Shown here piece by piece: positions 51,877-61,839 of a DNA stretch of 64,000 bases. The notes beneath the pieces are model-generated. The model was given only the letters and a program-made list of their open reading frames with translations. It had not been told where the DNA came from and did not search any database. The DNA is taken from NCBI GenBank assembly GCA_910580105.1, contig CAJTWN010000009.1:8583-72582 (forward strand), in the 5' to 3' direction. Both the position numbers and the translations under genes were made by a program. Source of the stretch: an uncultured Clostridia bacterium (GTDB lineage Bacteria > Bacillota > Clostridia > Monoglobales > Monoglobaceae). Positions within the stretch are counted from its first letter, which is position 1. Every line of letters begins with the position of its first letter.

Positions 51877-52093
51877 CTGCATAATTGTTTGCCGGTACCA
51901 ATTCCAGATTACATCCTAAAGCCATCACAATTTTTAACAGCGTATTCAGCTGCGGAACAACTTTTTTGTTCTCCATTCTTGCAATGACGGATTGTGTGAG
52001 ATCGGTCGCTTCAGCAAGCTCCGTCTGTGTCATTCCCACTGCCTTGCGCCGTTCTACAAGGCTGTCAATGACACTGTCACAACACTCAGGCAT
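51872..52093 (-). CDS. XRE-family HTH protein (HigA-like), orphan
   Basis: The start at 52093 (MPECCDSVIDSLVERRKAVG) has GGGGAGGTG six bases upstream; length 73. MTQTELAEATDLTQSVIARM is a complete helix-turn-helix and the rest (LNTLLKIVMALGCNLELV) is the common HigA/XRE antitoxin tail. Such proteins usually pair with a HigB/RelE-like toxin encoded just upstream. Here the ~430 bp between its probable promoter and the start contain no intact ORF with a ribosome site, so any toxin gene is lost or unrecognisable. Confidence 0.75.
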   Translation of the reverse strand: MPECCDSVIDSLVERRKAVGMTQTELAEATDLTQSVIARMENKKVVPQLNTLLKIVMALGCNLELVPANNYAE

Positions 52094-52526
52094 TGGAAAC
52101 ACCTCCCCGCGGACTGATTGGACGATTCGATTTCCCAAGTCAAAGACACCATGTTTTCATGGGTTTTTCTCTTCTTCTTTTCTTTCCTTCCCGTCGTCCT
52201 TCTGCCATATTAACCGCATATATTTTTGCTATATTTTCTAAAGGATCAAAACATACGCACCATCTTCAACGGCTGCCATCTTTTTCTGCACCTTTGTTCA
52301 TTCTAACAGGTATAACCCTTTCACCACATATATGATTTCCGCAAATATGCAAGCCCAAATCTCCTTATCCGTACCTGCATCTTCCACTCTGTGTAAAAAT
52401 CATTCCAACCTTACATCCCGTGGCTATATTGCCAAAAATCACATTTTATAGATGCGCTTCAAGAAAACAAACGGCTTTTGATGTGAAGATTGTCCTATGT
52501 TTTTCCTGTTCCTTTAGCTTGATTTA

Positions 52527-52555
52527 AATATAGCATATTTGATATATTTTGTCAA
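52527..52555 (-). promoter_or_regulatory. Promoter far upstream of the XRE gene
   Basis: On the minus strand a perfect TTGACA (52550-52555), 17-bp spacer and TATATT (52527-52532). It points to the XRE gene 430 bp away. The interval 52094-52526 shows only short, broken frames such as MNKGAEKDGSR. The stretch 52556-52709 shows nothing further. Confidence 0.6.
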
Positions 52556-52709
52556 GCCTTTTTTGAAAAATTTTTTTAATTTTTACGCCTGCCAGACAGG
52601 TATAGAAATCCGATATGGGTTCATAATTTTTTAAGAGGTAATATGGTCCGTCTTATCGGCAACAAAGGCCCGGAATTGCTGCCCGGATAAAGAAACGGAC
52701 GCAGGCCGC

Positions 52710-54131
52710 CTATGTGTCCAGTATTCCAAGATAAATGATCCGTACTGCGCGCAGAATCCCCAGCATTCCCCAATAGGTCATCATCGACCGCGGCGACAGC
52801 AGCGTTGCGTCAAACATCGAGGAAACCGAAATGCCAATCAGTGTAGCCAATCCGGCGGCAAAATAAGGCTTATATTCTTTGGGCGCCATAACCAGGCTGG
52901 TCAGCGCACTGTGGGCAAGCTTCAAAATATAATACAAAAATCCCAAAAAAACAATTGCCCCCATGTCCAGAAGAAAGCTGAAATACAGCGGACTTATCTG
53001 TACATTGGGAAGAAGCCGGATGTCCGATGCCCGGTCCGCCGTCGACTGATAGACGCTCATAAAGGCATTGCTGTTCACGCCAAACCCCGTGCTCCAGAAA
53101 TCCCGGAAGGCATGATAGATATTTTCGAAAAAGTTGCCATGGGTTGCATGGCTGGTCCACATGCCAATAATGTTATTCACCGCCGTTGTGGTCAGCGCAG
53201 GCATCAAAAAAATGAGGATAAACAAATACCTTTTGTCAGTGAACAGGATGATCAGCAAAAGCTCCACCGAGAATCCAATCAGCGCCGCCTTGGACTGGGT
53301 GGCAGTCACGGCAGTAAAGGTCAAAAACATCAGCAATACCATATACACCGCCCGCCGAATCCCCGATTTCATCCCGAAGGGAAAGGTGAATGCAAAGGGA
53401 AACAGCAGAATCAGAATTTCTGCAAACTCTGTATTGGAAGCCAGCGTTGCCCGGGCAGGCAGTACGGAGTTCTGACTCTTCACAAAAGTCACTGCACACA
53501 AAACAAACAGAACAAAATAGACACATAATAAAATATTCTGTAATTCCTGCCGGTTTTTGATACTGAAGGACATTAAGAAGAAAAAGTCAATGGCCAGCAG
53601 AAGATAAGCAAGGCCGCGGAACGCCGCATAGGGAGCAGCAAGGGCCAGCAGCCCCAAAAAGAAGAACAGGATAAGATTGACCATGACAAAGATGGTTCCC
53701 GTCCGCCAGATGGCATGATGGGATAAAAATAAAATTGCCAGGCACAAAAAGGGCGCAATCAGATAGGTATCCGCCCAAATTCCCTTTGGAACCAGCAGCA
53801 GACACGCCAAAAAAATCCCCAGATAGATGCTCCGATAGGCAATCCCCGCCTTGGGAATCCGATAGGCAAGCCGGCGGATGCGATAGGTGTTCGCTTTATA
53901 GAAAAAGCTGTTGTACCATTCTTCCGCAAACACCTTGGGGTTGATAAACAACTGCACATATTTATAATTTAAAATCCGGTCAACAATTTTGTAACGGATG
54001 AACCAATAGATTTCCGCCGCAAAACTCTGCCGCACCGCTGCCATGGTCTCCGGCAGAAATGTCTCTGCAAACCAGCGGTAAATTTGATAGACCATGCTGT
54101 CAAAATACAGGGCAATCAGCTTTTCTTTCAT
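52710..54131 (-). CDS. O-antigen ligase/polymerase-like membrane protein
   Basis: This 473-residue protein has a ~100-residue cytoplasmic N-terminus (YQIYRWFAETFLPETMAAVR) followed by about 10-11 membrane helices from ~105 on. The large extracytoplasmic loop near 320-390 (TSHATHGNFFENIYHAFRDF, then GFGVNSNAFM) and the overall layout match the Wzy_C/O-antigen ligase-like superfamily, which polymerises or transfers lipid-linked glycans. In Gram-positives such proteins serve capsule, exopolysaccharide or teichoic-like polymer assembly. No glycosyltransferase genes are adjacent, so the glycan is unknown. The start has only a modest ribosome site. Confidence 0.65.
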   Translation of the reverse strand: MKEKLIALYFDSMVYQIYRWFAETFLPETMAAVRQSFAAEIYWFIRYKIVDRILNYKYVQLFINPKVFAEEWYNSFFYKANTYRIRRLAYRIPKAGIAYRSIYLGIFLACLLLVPKGIWADTYLIAPFLCLAILFLSHHAIWRTGTIFVMVNLILFFFLGLLALAAPYAAFRGLAYLLLAIDFFFLMSFSIKNRQELQNILLCVYFVLFVLCAVTFVKSQNSVLPARATLASNTEFAEILILLFPFAFTFPFGMKSGIRRAVYMVLLMFLTFTAVTATQSKAALIGFSVELLLIILFTDKRYLFILIFLMPALTTTAVNNIIGMWTSHATHGNFFENIYHAFRDFWSTGFGVNSNAFMSVYQSTADRASDIRLLPNVQISPLYFSFLLDMGAIVFLGFLYYILKLAHSALTSLVMAPKEYKPYFAAGLATLIGISVSSMFDATLLSPRSMMTYWGMLGILRAVRIIYLGILDT

Positions 54132-54248
54132 CTTGTTTTGACCTCAGTTCTTCGCTTCTGTCCTTCTATTATACGCCAACCCATGAAAATATACAATACA
54201 GCAAAAAAAATTCCTGTGATTTTTGTATAATTTTTGACCGCGAAAAGA

Positions 54249-54277
54249 TTGACATAGTTTTAACAAAGTAGTATAAT
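54249..54277 (+). promoter_or_regulatory. Consensus promoter of adhE
   Basis: A perfect TTGACA (54249-54254), 17-bp spacer and perfect TATAAT (54272-54277). Transcription would start near 54284. Confidence 0.9.
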
Positions 54278-54291
54278 GATAATATAAGATG

Positions 54292-54309
54292 CTGTTAAAT
54301 TATTAACAA
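54292..54309. promoter_or_regulatory. Rex-type redox operator at adhE
   Basis: CTGTTAA-ATTA-TTAACAA matches the clostridial Rex consensus TTGTTAA-N4-TTAACAA at all but one position. It lies just after the transcription start, where bound Rex would block elongation until NADH accumulates. Confidence 0.75.
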
Positions 54310-54342
54310 ACTATATATCCAAAAAATATGGAGGAATCAGAG

Positions 54343-56928
54343 ATGGCTGAGAAAGCGAAAACAATCGATGTTCAGGCAATGATTGACGACCTGGTAAAAA
54401 AAGGGCAGGAAGCGCTTGAAGCGTTCATGAAACTTGACCAGGAGCAGGTGGACAACATTGTCAAAGCAATGGCTCTTGCAGGACAGGCAGAACATATGCG
54501 TCTTGCAAAACTTGCAGTTGAAGAAACCGGCAGAGGTATTTATGAAGACAAGATGACAAAAAACATCTTTGCAACCGAATACATCTACCACAGCATTAAG
54601 AACGAAAAGACCGTCGGCGTCGTTTCTGAAAACGACTATGAGGATTATGAGATGGTCGCTGAACCCGTTGGCGTTGTCTGCGGTGTTACACCGGTCACCA
54701 ACCCAACCTCCACCACCATGTTTAAGTCCATCATTTGTACAAAGGCAAGAAATCCGATTATTTTCGGGTTCCATCCAAATGCACAGAAATGCTGTGTTGA
54801 ATCCGCAAAGGTCCTTCTGGACGCCGCTGTAAAAGCCGGTGCGCCGAAGAACTGTATTCAGTGGATTGAATATCCGTCCATCGAAGCCACCAATGCGCTG
54901 ATGAACCACCCCGGCATCGCAACCATCCTTGCTACGGGCGGCCCCGGAATGGTGAAAGCTGCCTACAGTGCAGGTAAGCCTGCCCTCGGCGTTGGCGCAG
55001 GTAACGTTCCCTGTTATATTGAAAAAACGGCGAATGTAAAACGTGCCGCAACCGATCTCATGCTCTCTAAGACCTTTGACAACGGTATGATCTGTGCTTC
55101 CGAGCAGGCAGCCATCGTTGACAAGGAAATCGCAAAGGAATTCGAAGAATTCACCAAAGCAAACGGCTGCTATTATGTTAATAAAGAAGAGACCAAAAAA
55201 CTGGAAGAAGCTATGTATGACCCGGTAAAGGTTGCCATCAAGCCGGCCATTGTGGGACAGTCTGCCGTTAAAATTGCAAAGCTTGCCGGCATTGACGTTC
55301 CGGAAGACACCCGGATTCTGATGGTTCCCCTGAAGGGTGTGGGTCTTGACTATCCCCTCTCGCACGAGAAGCTCAGCCCGGTTCTGGCTTATTATGTTGT
55401 AGGCAGTGTTGAAGAAGGTATTGACCGCGCAGAGCAGATGCTCGAATTCGGCGGCCTCGGCCATTCTGCGGTTGTCCACACCAACGATGACGCTGTCATC
55501 AAAGCATTCGAAGCCCGTATGAAGGCAAGCCGTATCCTGGTGAATTGTCCTTCCTCCCACGGCGCTATCGGTGATATTTATAACACCAACATGCCGTCCC
55601 TGACACTGGGCTGCGGCAGTTATGGCAACAACTCCACCACACAGAACGTTTCCACATCCAATCTGATCAATGTGAAGAGAGTTGCAAAGAGGAGGGTCAA
55701 TATGCAGTGGTTTAAGATTCCTGAAAAGATTTATTTTGAGGCTGATTCAACCCAGTACCTCGCAAAAATGCCGGACATCCACAAGGCATTTATTGTTACC
55801 GACCCCTCTATGGTGAAGCTCGGTTATGTGGATAAGATTTTGTACTATCTCAGAAAACGTGAAGATTACGTACACTGTGAAATTTTCTCGGACGTAGAGC
55901 CGGATCCGTCCCTTGAAACCATTATGAAGGGAAAAGCGGCAATGGACGCATTCCAGCCGGACGTTATCATCGCGCTGGGCGGCGGAAGTTCTATGGACGC
56001 AGCAAAAGGAATGTGGCTGTTCTATGAATATCCGGATTCTGACTTCCAGAGCATGGCCATCAAGTTCATGGACATCCGGAAGCGTTCTTATAAATTCCCG
56101 AAACTCGGCAAAAAGGCAAAGATGGTTGCCATCCCGACCACAAGCGGTACCGGTTCCGAAGTTACCTCCTTCTCGGTTATTTCCGATAAGGAAATCAACA
56201 TGAAGTACCCGCTGGCAGACTATGAGCTTACCCCGGACATTGCCATCATTGACCCGCAGTTTGTCTACACCGTTCCGGCAAGCATCACAGCAGACACAGG
56301 TATGGACGTATTGACCCACGCACTTGAGGCCTATGTTTCTGTCTATGCTTCCGATTACACCGACGCACTGGCAATGAAGGCAATTCAGCTGGTATTCGAG
56401 TATCTCCCTGCGTCCTATAAGGGTGACAAATATGCCCGTGAACGGATGCACAACGCAAGCTGTATGGCTGGTATGGCATTTACCAACGCGTTCCTGGGTA
56501 TCTGCCACTCTTTGGCGCACAAGCTGGGCGGCGAATATCACATCCCCCACGGCCGGGCAAATGCAATCCTTCTTCCCTATATTGTTGAATATAATGCACA
56601 GAAGCCAACCAAATTTGTCTCCTTCCCGAAATACGAAACCTTTATCGCAGACAAAAAGTATGCAGAAATTGCACGTGCTTTGGGACTTCCTGCAAAGACC
56701 ACAGAAGAAGGCGTAAAATCTCTGGTCAAAGCAATCCGCGACTTGATGAAAGAACTCAACGTTCCGTCAACCATCAAAGAATGTGGTGTGGATGAAAAGG
56801 AATATCTTGCAAATATCGCAGACCTCGCAGACAAGGCATTCGGCGACCAGTGTACCACTGCAAACCCGAGACTTCCCCTTGTCAGTGAACTCGAAGCGCT
56901 TTACCGCAAGGCATACTATGGCAAATAA
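54343..56928 (+). CDS. adhE: Bifunctional aldehyde-alcohol dehydrogenase
   Basis: The start at 54343 (MAEKAKTIDVQAMIDDLVKK) has GGAGGA seven bases upstream; an ATG at 54328 overlaps that site. The ~861-residue enzyme reduces acetyl-CoA to acetaldehyde and then ethanol, regenerating NAD+ in fermentation. The N-terminal ALDH domain (~1-440) has the catalytic Cys in NGMICASEQA. The C-terminal iron alcohol dehydrogenase domain (~455-861) has ALGGGSSMDAAKGMW, TSGTGSEVTSF and the iron-ligand region GICHSLAHKLGGEYHIPHGR. The linker VAKRRVNMQWFKIP is typical. AdhE forms spirosomes in the cytoplasm. The Rex-like site upstream indicates control by the NADH/NAD+ ratio. Confidence 0.97.
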   Translation: MAEKAKTIDVQAMIDDLVKKGQEALEAFMKLDQEQVDNIVKAMALAGQAEHMRLAKLAVEETGRGIYEDKMTKNIFATEYIYHSIKNEKTVGVVSENDYEDYEMVAEPVGVVCGVTPVTNPTSTTMFKSIICTKARNPIIFGFHPNAQKCCVESAKVLLDAAVKAGAPKNCIQWIEYPSIEATNALMNHPGIATILATGGPGMVKAAYSAGKPALGVGAGNVPCYIEKTANVKRAATDLMLSKTFDNGMICASEQAAIVDKEIAKEFEEFTKANGCYYVNKEETKKLEEAMYDPVKVAIKPAIVGQSAVKIAKLAGIDVPEDTRILMVPLKGVGLDYPLSHEKLSPVLAYYVVGSVEEGIDRAEQMLEFGGLGHSAVVHTNDDAVIKAFEARMKASRILVNCPSSHGAIGDIYNTNMPSLTLGCGSYGNNSTTQNVSTSNLINVKRVAKRRVNMQWFKIPEKIYFEADSTQYLAKMPDIHKAFIVTDPSMVKLGYVDKILYYLRKREDYVHCEIFSDVEPDPSLETIMKGKAAMDAFQPDVIIALGGGSSMDAAKGMWLFYEYPDSDFQSMAIKFMDIRKRSYKFPKLGKKAKMVAIPTTSGTGSEVTSFSVISDKEINMKYPLADYELTPDIAIIDPQFVYTVPASITADTGMDVLTHALEAYVSVYASDYTDALAMKAIQLVFEYLPASYKGDKYARERMHNASCMAGMAFTNAFLGICHSLAHKLGGEYHIPHGRANAILLPYIVEYNAQKPTKFVSFPKYETFIADKKYAEIARALGLPAKTTEEGVKSLVKAIRDLMKELNVPSTIKECGVDEKEYLANIADLADKAFGDQCTTANPRLPLVSELEALYRKAYYGK

Positions 56929-57026
56929 GCCGTATGTATCCGGTGCAATATTTTCGGAGCAGGTTTACTTCTCTCTATTGATTTGCTCCTCCTTATTCCC
57001 CGGAAACGGGGCGTTAGATATAAATA

Positions 57027-57057
57027 AAGCGGACACTTTTGTGTCCGCTTATTTTTT
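57027..57057 (+). terminator. Terminator after adhE
   Basis: AAGCGGACAC pairs perfectly with GTGTCCGCTT over a TTTT loop, followed by ATTTTTT. Confidence 0.9.
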
Positions 57058-57102
57058 ATCCATCTTTCCCTCCGCAGGCAGGAGACCCAGCCAGCATCCC
57101 GG

Positions 57103-60100
57103 TCAGTATCCCCGGTATAATACATATTCCTGCATCTGCCGGAGAAAACTTCCCGCTGCCTCCAGGGCCGAACATGCGTTTTCGGGATATTGTTTGATGG
57201 TGATCCGTTTCAAACTGGCATAAATCCTTCCCTTTGTAAAGGCCGTATCAAGGGCTTTCAGCGCTTCGGACAGGCAGTCCTCCTCAAACACCCGAAGAAT
57301 CTGCCCCTGCCGCTCTAAAACCGCAACAGGAATTCCCGTCTTCAACGCAACCGCTGTCCCCGGTATGTTCATAAAGGAACGTTCCTGCATATGCGGCAGG
57401 TATTTCCCCCAGGGCTGTGCCGGGTCTGCCGCAGACAGCCATATCAGCTGTTCCTGCGGCTGCTCCAGTGCGAGCATCGTTCCGGCAAAATCAGCCTCCC
57501 GCACAAACTGCGCGCCCGACAACCCCTCGATAAAATATCCGCGGCGAACCCGGCCCGTATACTCCCAGACACGGAGGGTCTCCAAGGCGGCTCCCCACGG
57601 GATTCCCTGCGCCGTCTCTCTGCACAGCAACGGAATACGTGCAAAGGCAGCGGTCAGCTGTTCTTCCATATTCTGTTCCTTCAGGGGACGGGTAATCTCC
57701 CACCGTCCGGCGGACAAAACCCTTGCCCGGGCATTCACCTTCCGCCGCAGCGAAGCTTTTTCCTCCTTCTTCCGATTGAGCAGCTGCCGCACCGGAACAA
57801 AACTATCCGCATGTACCAGCCCCTTCTCCCCAAGGGACATCAATACATCATAGGGAGAACGTCCGCCGATTGCACCGCTGAGCCCCTGGGAAAAGCTGGC
57901 TCCGCGCCGCTGGAGCGCTTCATAAATCAACGCCTCGTCACCCTCCAGCCCCTGTGCCTCCGGCGGCACCTCACCATTCCAGTCAATCTCATCATAAAGA
58001 TGAAAGCAGAGCCCTTCCGGCGTCATCCGCCAGAACAGGCTTCCCTGGGCCAGCAGGGTATCCAGCAATTCCGGCCGGTATCCCTTTACCCTTGCAGGCA
58101 GCAGCACACTCTCCCAGATTCCCGGCGGATAAGGCCGTCCGCACAGAGATTTCAGCGCCGCTTCCAGCTGTCCGGAAGGGGGCGCCGCTGTCTCTGTCCG
58201 CCCGGCAAGCATAGCCGCAAACCGCTCCGGCGGCAATGTGCGGATCTGCTTCCTCCGTGTCTGCACCGTTGCCCGCTGGGCACGGGTATACAATTCCCCG
58301 TGATAATACAATCCATCGCTGGAAACAACGGCCTTCCGGGCACAGAGTTCATCAAGAATTTCTTTTGCAGTCTCTTCCGGCCAAAAATAGCGAAGACTGA
58401 TCTGCTGTGGATCCTGGGCGCCGCGATAGCGCAGGGCGCGGCGGACCAGATGCAGGCAGGCTTCCCTGTCCCCTTCTTCCAGCGCCGCTTTATATTCCGT
58501 CTCCTGTTCTTTTGCAATCCAAAGGCCGGGTTCGATATAGGCGGCGCGCCCTTCCCTTGCAAGCTGATCAAGCCATGCGCCGGGAACCTCCAGCTCGCCG
58601 GCCATGAGGTCGCCTTCGGTCATCAGCAGGGTATGGAGCTGTTTTTCGTCCTCCGGCAGACGGGTACGCCGGGAAACGCGGTCCAGCTGCTCCTGTGCCG
58701 GCGGTATCATCTGTACCTGCTTGAGCGCCTCTTCAGAAGCGCTCTGAATTTTTTCGGTGCTGGGGGTATATTCATACATCAGTGCCCCCTCCGCAATCCT
58801 GCGCAGCGGCAGGGAAAGGGGGGAAGGGGTATCCAGAAAAACTTCCCGTATCCGGATGGCACCGGACTGGATTCCCCGCAGAACATACTCAACACCATCA
58901 ATATCCCAATCATCCTCCAGGCACTCACGCTTGGTCTCACGAATCAGAGGATGATCCTCGCATCCAATCACCGAATCCAGCATCTCGGTACTGCGCATCC
59001 GCTGTACCCATAGGGGCTGGCGTCCCGCCCTGCGGACGCCCATCATCAGCGCACGCGCCGCATTATAGCGGAAGGTGATGCTGAACAACGCCGTTTTGGG
59101 CAGCAGTGCGGTCAGAATCGGACGGGCTGTCTCCGGCGCAATTCCATATAACAAGTCTTTGGGCAGCGGTTCTTCCCCCAAAGGGAAGAACAAAAACCCA
59201 TCGTCATCATCAAACACCCCGATTTCCATATTGTTCCGGCGTCGGGCATACGCCTGGATCAACAATGCCAGGGGCTGGTTCACCTTCCGCCCATAGATGG
59301 CATGTACCGCCATCTGGTGGTCGCCCATCTCGTCCGGGAAATGTTCCAGCAGAATGGTGCGGTCATCGGGAAGGATACCCGTTTCTTCCATCTGCCTTTC
59401 CAAAAACCCTTTGGCGCCGTTTGCGGCGGACGCATCCAAACCAAGTTCGGACAGCTTTTCAAACAAACGATTCTCTTCCATTGCACCGGACAGTTCCCGG
59501 AAAAGTTCACCAAAGCGCAGAGCCGTCTGCAAATCCCTTCCGTACCAGTCCCACCGCCAGAAGGGGATCCGTGCCCCTTCGGTGGAAACAGAGGTCACGG
59601 TCACATCATCTTTTCCGATGCTGACAATCTTCCATGCGAAGGAACCCAGCAGGAACTTCTCGCCCACACGGCTTTCAAACACAAATTCCTCTTCCAGTTC
59701 TCCCACCTTTACCCCATTTTCTGTCTTAACAGTATACAACCCCCGGTCGGGAATTGTACCGCCGGAGGAAACTGCCAGCATCCGGCTGTAGGTATCACCT
59801 TCCACCCGTCCATGGATCCGGTCATAAAGCACCCTTGGACGGACGGGAATATCCCGGTCATGTTCATAGTCTCCGGCCAGCATCCGGAGCACACTTTCCA
59901 CATCCTGCCGCGTTACTTCACGAAAGGGATAGGCACGGGCAAGAACCTCCATCGCTTCTTCCAGGGTATATCCGCCGCAAACCGCCATGGAAACCAGATG
60001 CTGGGATAAAACGTCCAGGCAGAGCCGGGGCGGACGGGAATGTTCAATTCCGCCGCTTTGGGCAACGGCCGCCGTGAGTCCGCAATAAAGGCCCTCGGCA

Positions 60101-61266
60101 TCCGTCTTCGGAAACATGTGCATCACACTGGTCCGGCCGGGATTATGCCCCGCCCGTCCCAAACGCTGCATGGTGCTGGAGATGGACATGGGACAGCCCA
60201 CCTGCAGAACGCAGTCGATCTCCCCCACATCAATGCCAAGCTCCATGGAAGAGGTGGCACAGAGCAGGCGCAGACTTCCGTTTCGCAGGGATTCCTCCAC
60301 CGACAGCCGCCGTTCTTTGGACAGGCTGCCGTGATGGGTACGCGCAAAACCATCTCCCCCAATCTGATTGACATAATGGGCAAGCTTTTCAGCAAACAGC
60401 CGCCCTTCCACAAAGGCAATAACGCTTCGTGCTCCTTTGCAGTGGTCATAAACCAGCTGGGCAATGCTGGGCCAGATAGAGCCTTCGGTCAAGAAACGTT
60501 CCTGGGGCATGGGACTGGTAATGACAATGGAGACCGCTTTCTGCATTTTTGGCGCGGCAATGATGACCGGCTCCGGCGAGAGATACTCTGCGGCCTGTTC
60601 CAAGGGCTCGATGGTCGCAGAAAGGCCGATACGCTGTACCGGCCCAGGACAGAGCCTGTCCAGCCGCGCAATGGACAGCATCAGATGTGCCCCCCGTTTG
60701 GAACCAATCAGCGCATGGAGTTCGTCAATAATCAACGCCCGCGCCGTTCCCAAAATGTTCTGTCCCGATTTGCTGGAAAGCATCAGATAGAGGGATTCCG
60801 GCGTGGTAATCAGGATATGGGGCGGCTTTTTTATCATCTGCCGCCGCTCTTTCTGGGACGTGTCCCCTGTTCTTACCGCAACGTTTAATGTTGGGGGAAG
60901 ATGGGTATGCACCCCCTCTTGCTCCCAAACTTCTCTGGAAATCCCCTCCAACGGGCGGCGGAGATTTTCACGGATGTCACCTGCCAGCGACTTGAGCGGA
61001 GAGATATAGATGAGGTAAAGCTCATCCTGCAGCTTCCCTTCCTGCGCCTGCCGCATCAGCCGGTCAAGAAATACCAAAAAGGCGGACAGGGTTTTTCCCG
61101 TACCCGTCGGTGCCGAGACCAGGGTATGCGCCCCGGAAGCAATGGCCGGCCATGCCTCTTCCTGTACCTTTGTGGGCTGCCCAACATCCTTCCGGAACCA
61201 TCGTTGGGTGTGGGAACCGAACAGGGCAAGGGCATCCCGTGATGGGGTTTGGTTGTTTTCCTGCAT
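57103..61266 (-). CDS. lhr: Large Lhr-type superfamily 2 helicase
   Basis: The 1387-residue protein begins MQENNQTPSRDALALFGSHT after a good AAGGAGG. The helicase core (~25-480) has motif I SAPTGTGKT, motif Ia ISPLKSLAGD, motif Ib TTPESLY, motif II IIDELHAL (DELH instead of DEAH), motif III GLSATIEP and motif VI QRLGRAGH. Then come a winged-helix domain and the long Lhr-specific C-terminal region (to 1387) as in full-length E. coli-type Lhr, here somewhat shorter than the ~1538 residues of that protein. Lhr is a 3'-5' DNA/RNA-DNA helicase linked to DNA repair. It is monocistronic and converges on adhE. Confidence 0.88.
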   Translation of the reverse strand: MQENNQTPSRDALALFGSHTQRWFRKDVGQPTKVQEEAWPAIASGAHTLVSAPTGTGKTLSAFLVFLDRLMRQAQEGKLQDELYLIYISPLKSLAGDIRENLRRPLEGISREVWEQEGVHTHLPPTLNVAVRTGDTSQKERRQMIKKPPHILITTPESLYLMLSSKSGQNILGTARALIIDELHALIGSKRGAHLMLSIARLDRLCPGPVQRIGLSATIEPLEQAAEYLSPEPVIIAAPKMQKAVSIVITSPMPQERFLTEGSIWPSIAQLVYDHCKGARSVIAFVEGRLFAEKLAHYVNQIGGDGFARTHHGSLSKERRLSVEESLRNGSLRLLCATSSMELGIDVGEIDCVLQVGCPMSISSTMQRLGRAGHNPGRTSVMHMFPKTDAEGLYCGLTAAVAQSGGIEHSRPPRLCLDVLSQHLVSMAVCGGYTLEEAMEVLARAYPFREVTRQDVESVLRMLAGDYEHDRDIPVRPRVLYDRIHGRVEGDTYSRMLAVSSGGTIPDRGLYTVKTENGVKVGELEEEFVFESRVGEKFLLGSFAWKIVSIGKDDVTVTSVSTEGARIPFWRWDWYGRDLQTALRFGELFRELSGAMEENRLFEKLSELGLDASAANGAKGFLERQMEETGILPDDRTILLEHFPDEMGDHQMAVHAIYGRKVNQPLALLIQAYARRRNNMEIGVFDDDDGFLFFPLGEEPLPKDLLYGIAPETARPILTALLPKTALFSITFRYNAARALMMGVRRAGRQPLWVQRMRSTEMLDSVIGCEDHPLIRETKRECLEDDWDIDGVEYVLRGIQSGAIRIREVFLDTPSPLSLPLRRIAEGALMYEYTPSTEKIQSASEEALKQVQMIPPAQEQLDRVSRRTRLPEDEKQLHTLLMTEGDLMAGELEVPGAWLDQLAREGRAAYIEPGLWIAKEQETEYKAALEEGDREACLHLVRRALRYRGAQDPQQISLRYFWPEETAKEILDELCARKAVVSSDGLYYHGELYTRAQRATVQTRRKQIRTLPPERFAAMLAGRTETAAPPSGQLEAALKSLCGRPYPPGIWESVLLPARVKGYRPELLDTLLAQGSLFWRMTPEGLCFHLYDEIDWNGEVPPEAQGLEGDEALIYEALQRRGASFSQGLSGAIGGRSPYDVLMSLGEKGLVHADSFVPVRQLLNRKKEEKASLRRKVNARARVLSAGRWEITRPLKEQNMEEQLTAAFARIPLLCRETAQGIPWGAALETLRVWEYTGRVRRGYFIEGLSGAQFVREADFAGTMLALEQPQEQLIWLSAADPAQPWGKYLPHMQERSFMNIPGTAVALKTGIPVAVLERQGQILRVFEEDCLSEALKALDTAFTKGRIYASLKRITIKQYPENACSALEAAGSFLRQMQEYVLYRGY

Positions 61267-61753
61267 CTTTGTCCCTCCTTCTTTTTTCTATACCCAACAG
61301 TATAGCACACCCCCCGGAAAAACACCACACCCTTTTCCCGGACGGGCAGCAAAAAGTTTCTTTGTATGGAACTTACACGCAGAGACACGCTATGTACCGG
61401 CATTAAATTTTCGCTTTCGGCGTGCCGCAGGCTCTGCTTGCTGCAAACCGGACAAACCGGAAGGCTTCGCTTATCATCACTGTAAAAATAAATCCAACAA
61501 AATAACTTTTTGTACGATCCTACAATGTGTATAAAATTGAGGCGACAATAAGATATTTTCATTCCGGATTTATATGAAACAGATACCAGACCGGAAGATG
61601 CAGACGATATTGGAAAATATGCAGCTGCGGTCGGCGAAATAGACGTCTTACACCAAGAAACAGATGCGCGTATGGAAATTTACAATAATTGTATTGCAAT
61701 ATCTTTGAACTGTATCCTCCGCGCTTTGGCAGAAAAGCAATTCAATAACAAAC

Positions 61754-61785
61754 AACGCACAGAGAGCGTTTCCTCTCTGTGCGTT
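61754..61785 (-). terminator. Terminator of the speB operon
   Basis: AACGCACAGAGAG pairs perfectly (13 bp) with CTCTCTGTGCGTT over CGTTTC. The minus-strand exit is T-rich (GTTTGTTATT). The region 61300-61750 otherwise holds only a short frame without a start codon (ETDTRPEDADDIGKYAAAVG, ~61575-61700), possibly a gene remnant. Confidence 0.75.
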
Positions 61786-61839
61786 TCCTCTTCTTACGGG
61801 TACACCGCAAACAAAAACGTTTTTGTCTTTCCAAACATA

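Noticed and set aside
52141..52330. HigB/RelE toxin gene upstream of the XRE gene
   Set aside because: Frames are short and broken, and no conserved toxin motif could be read.
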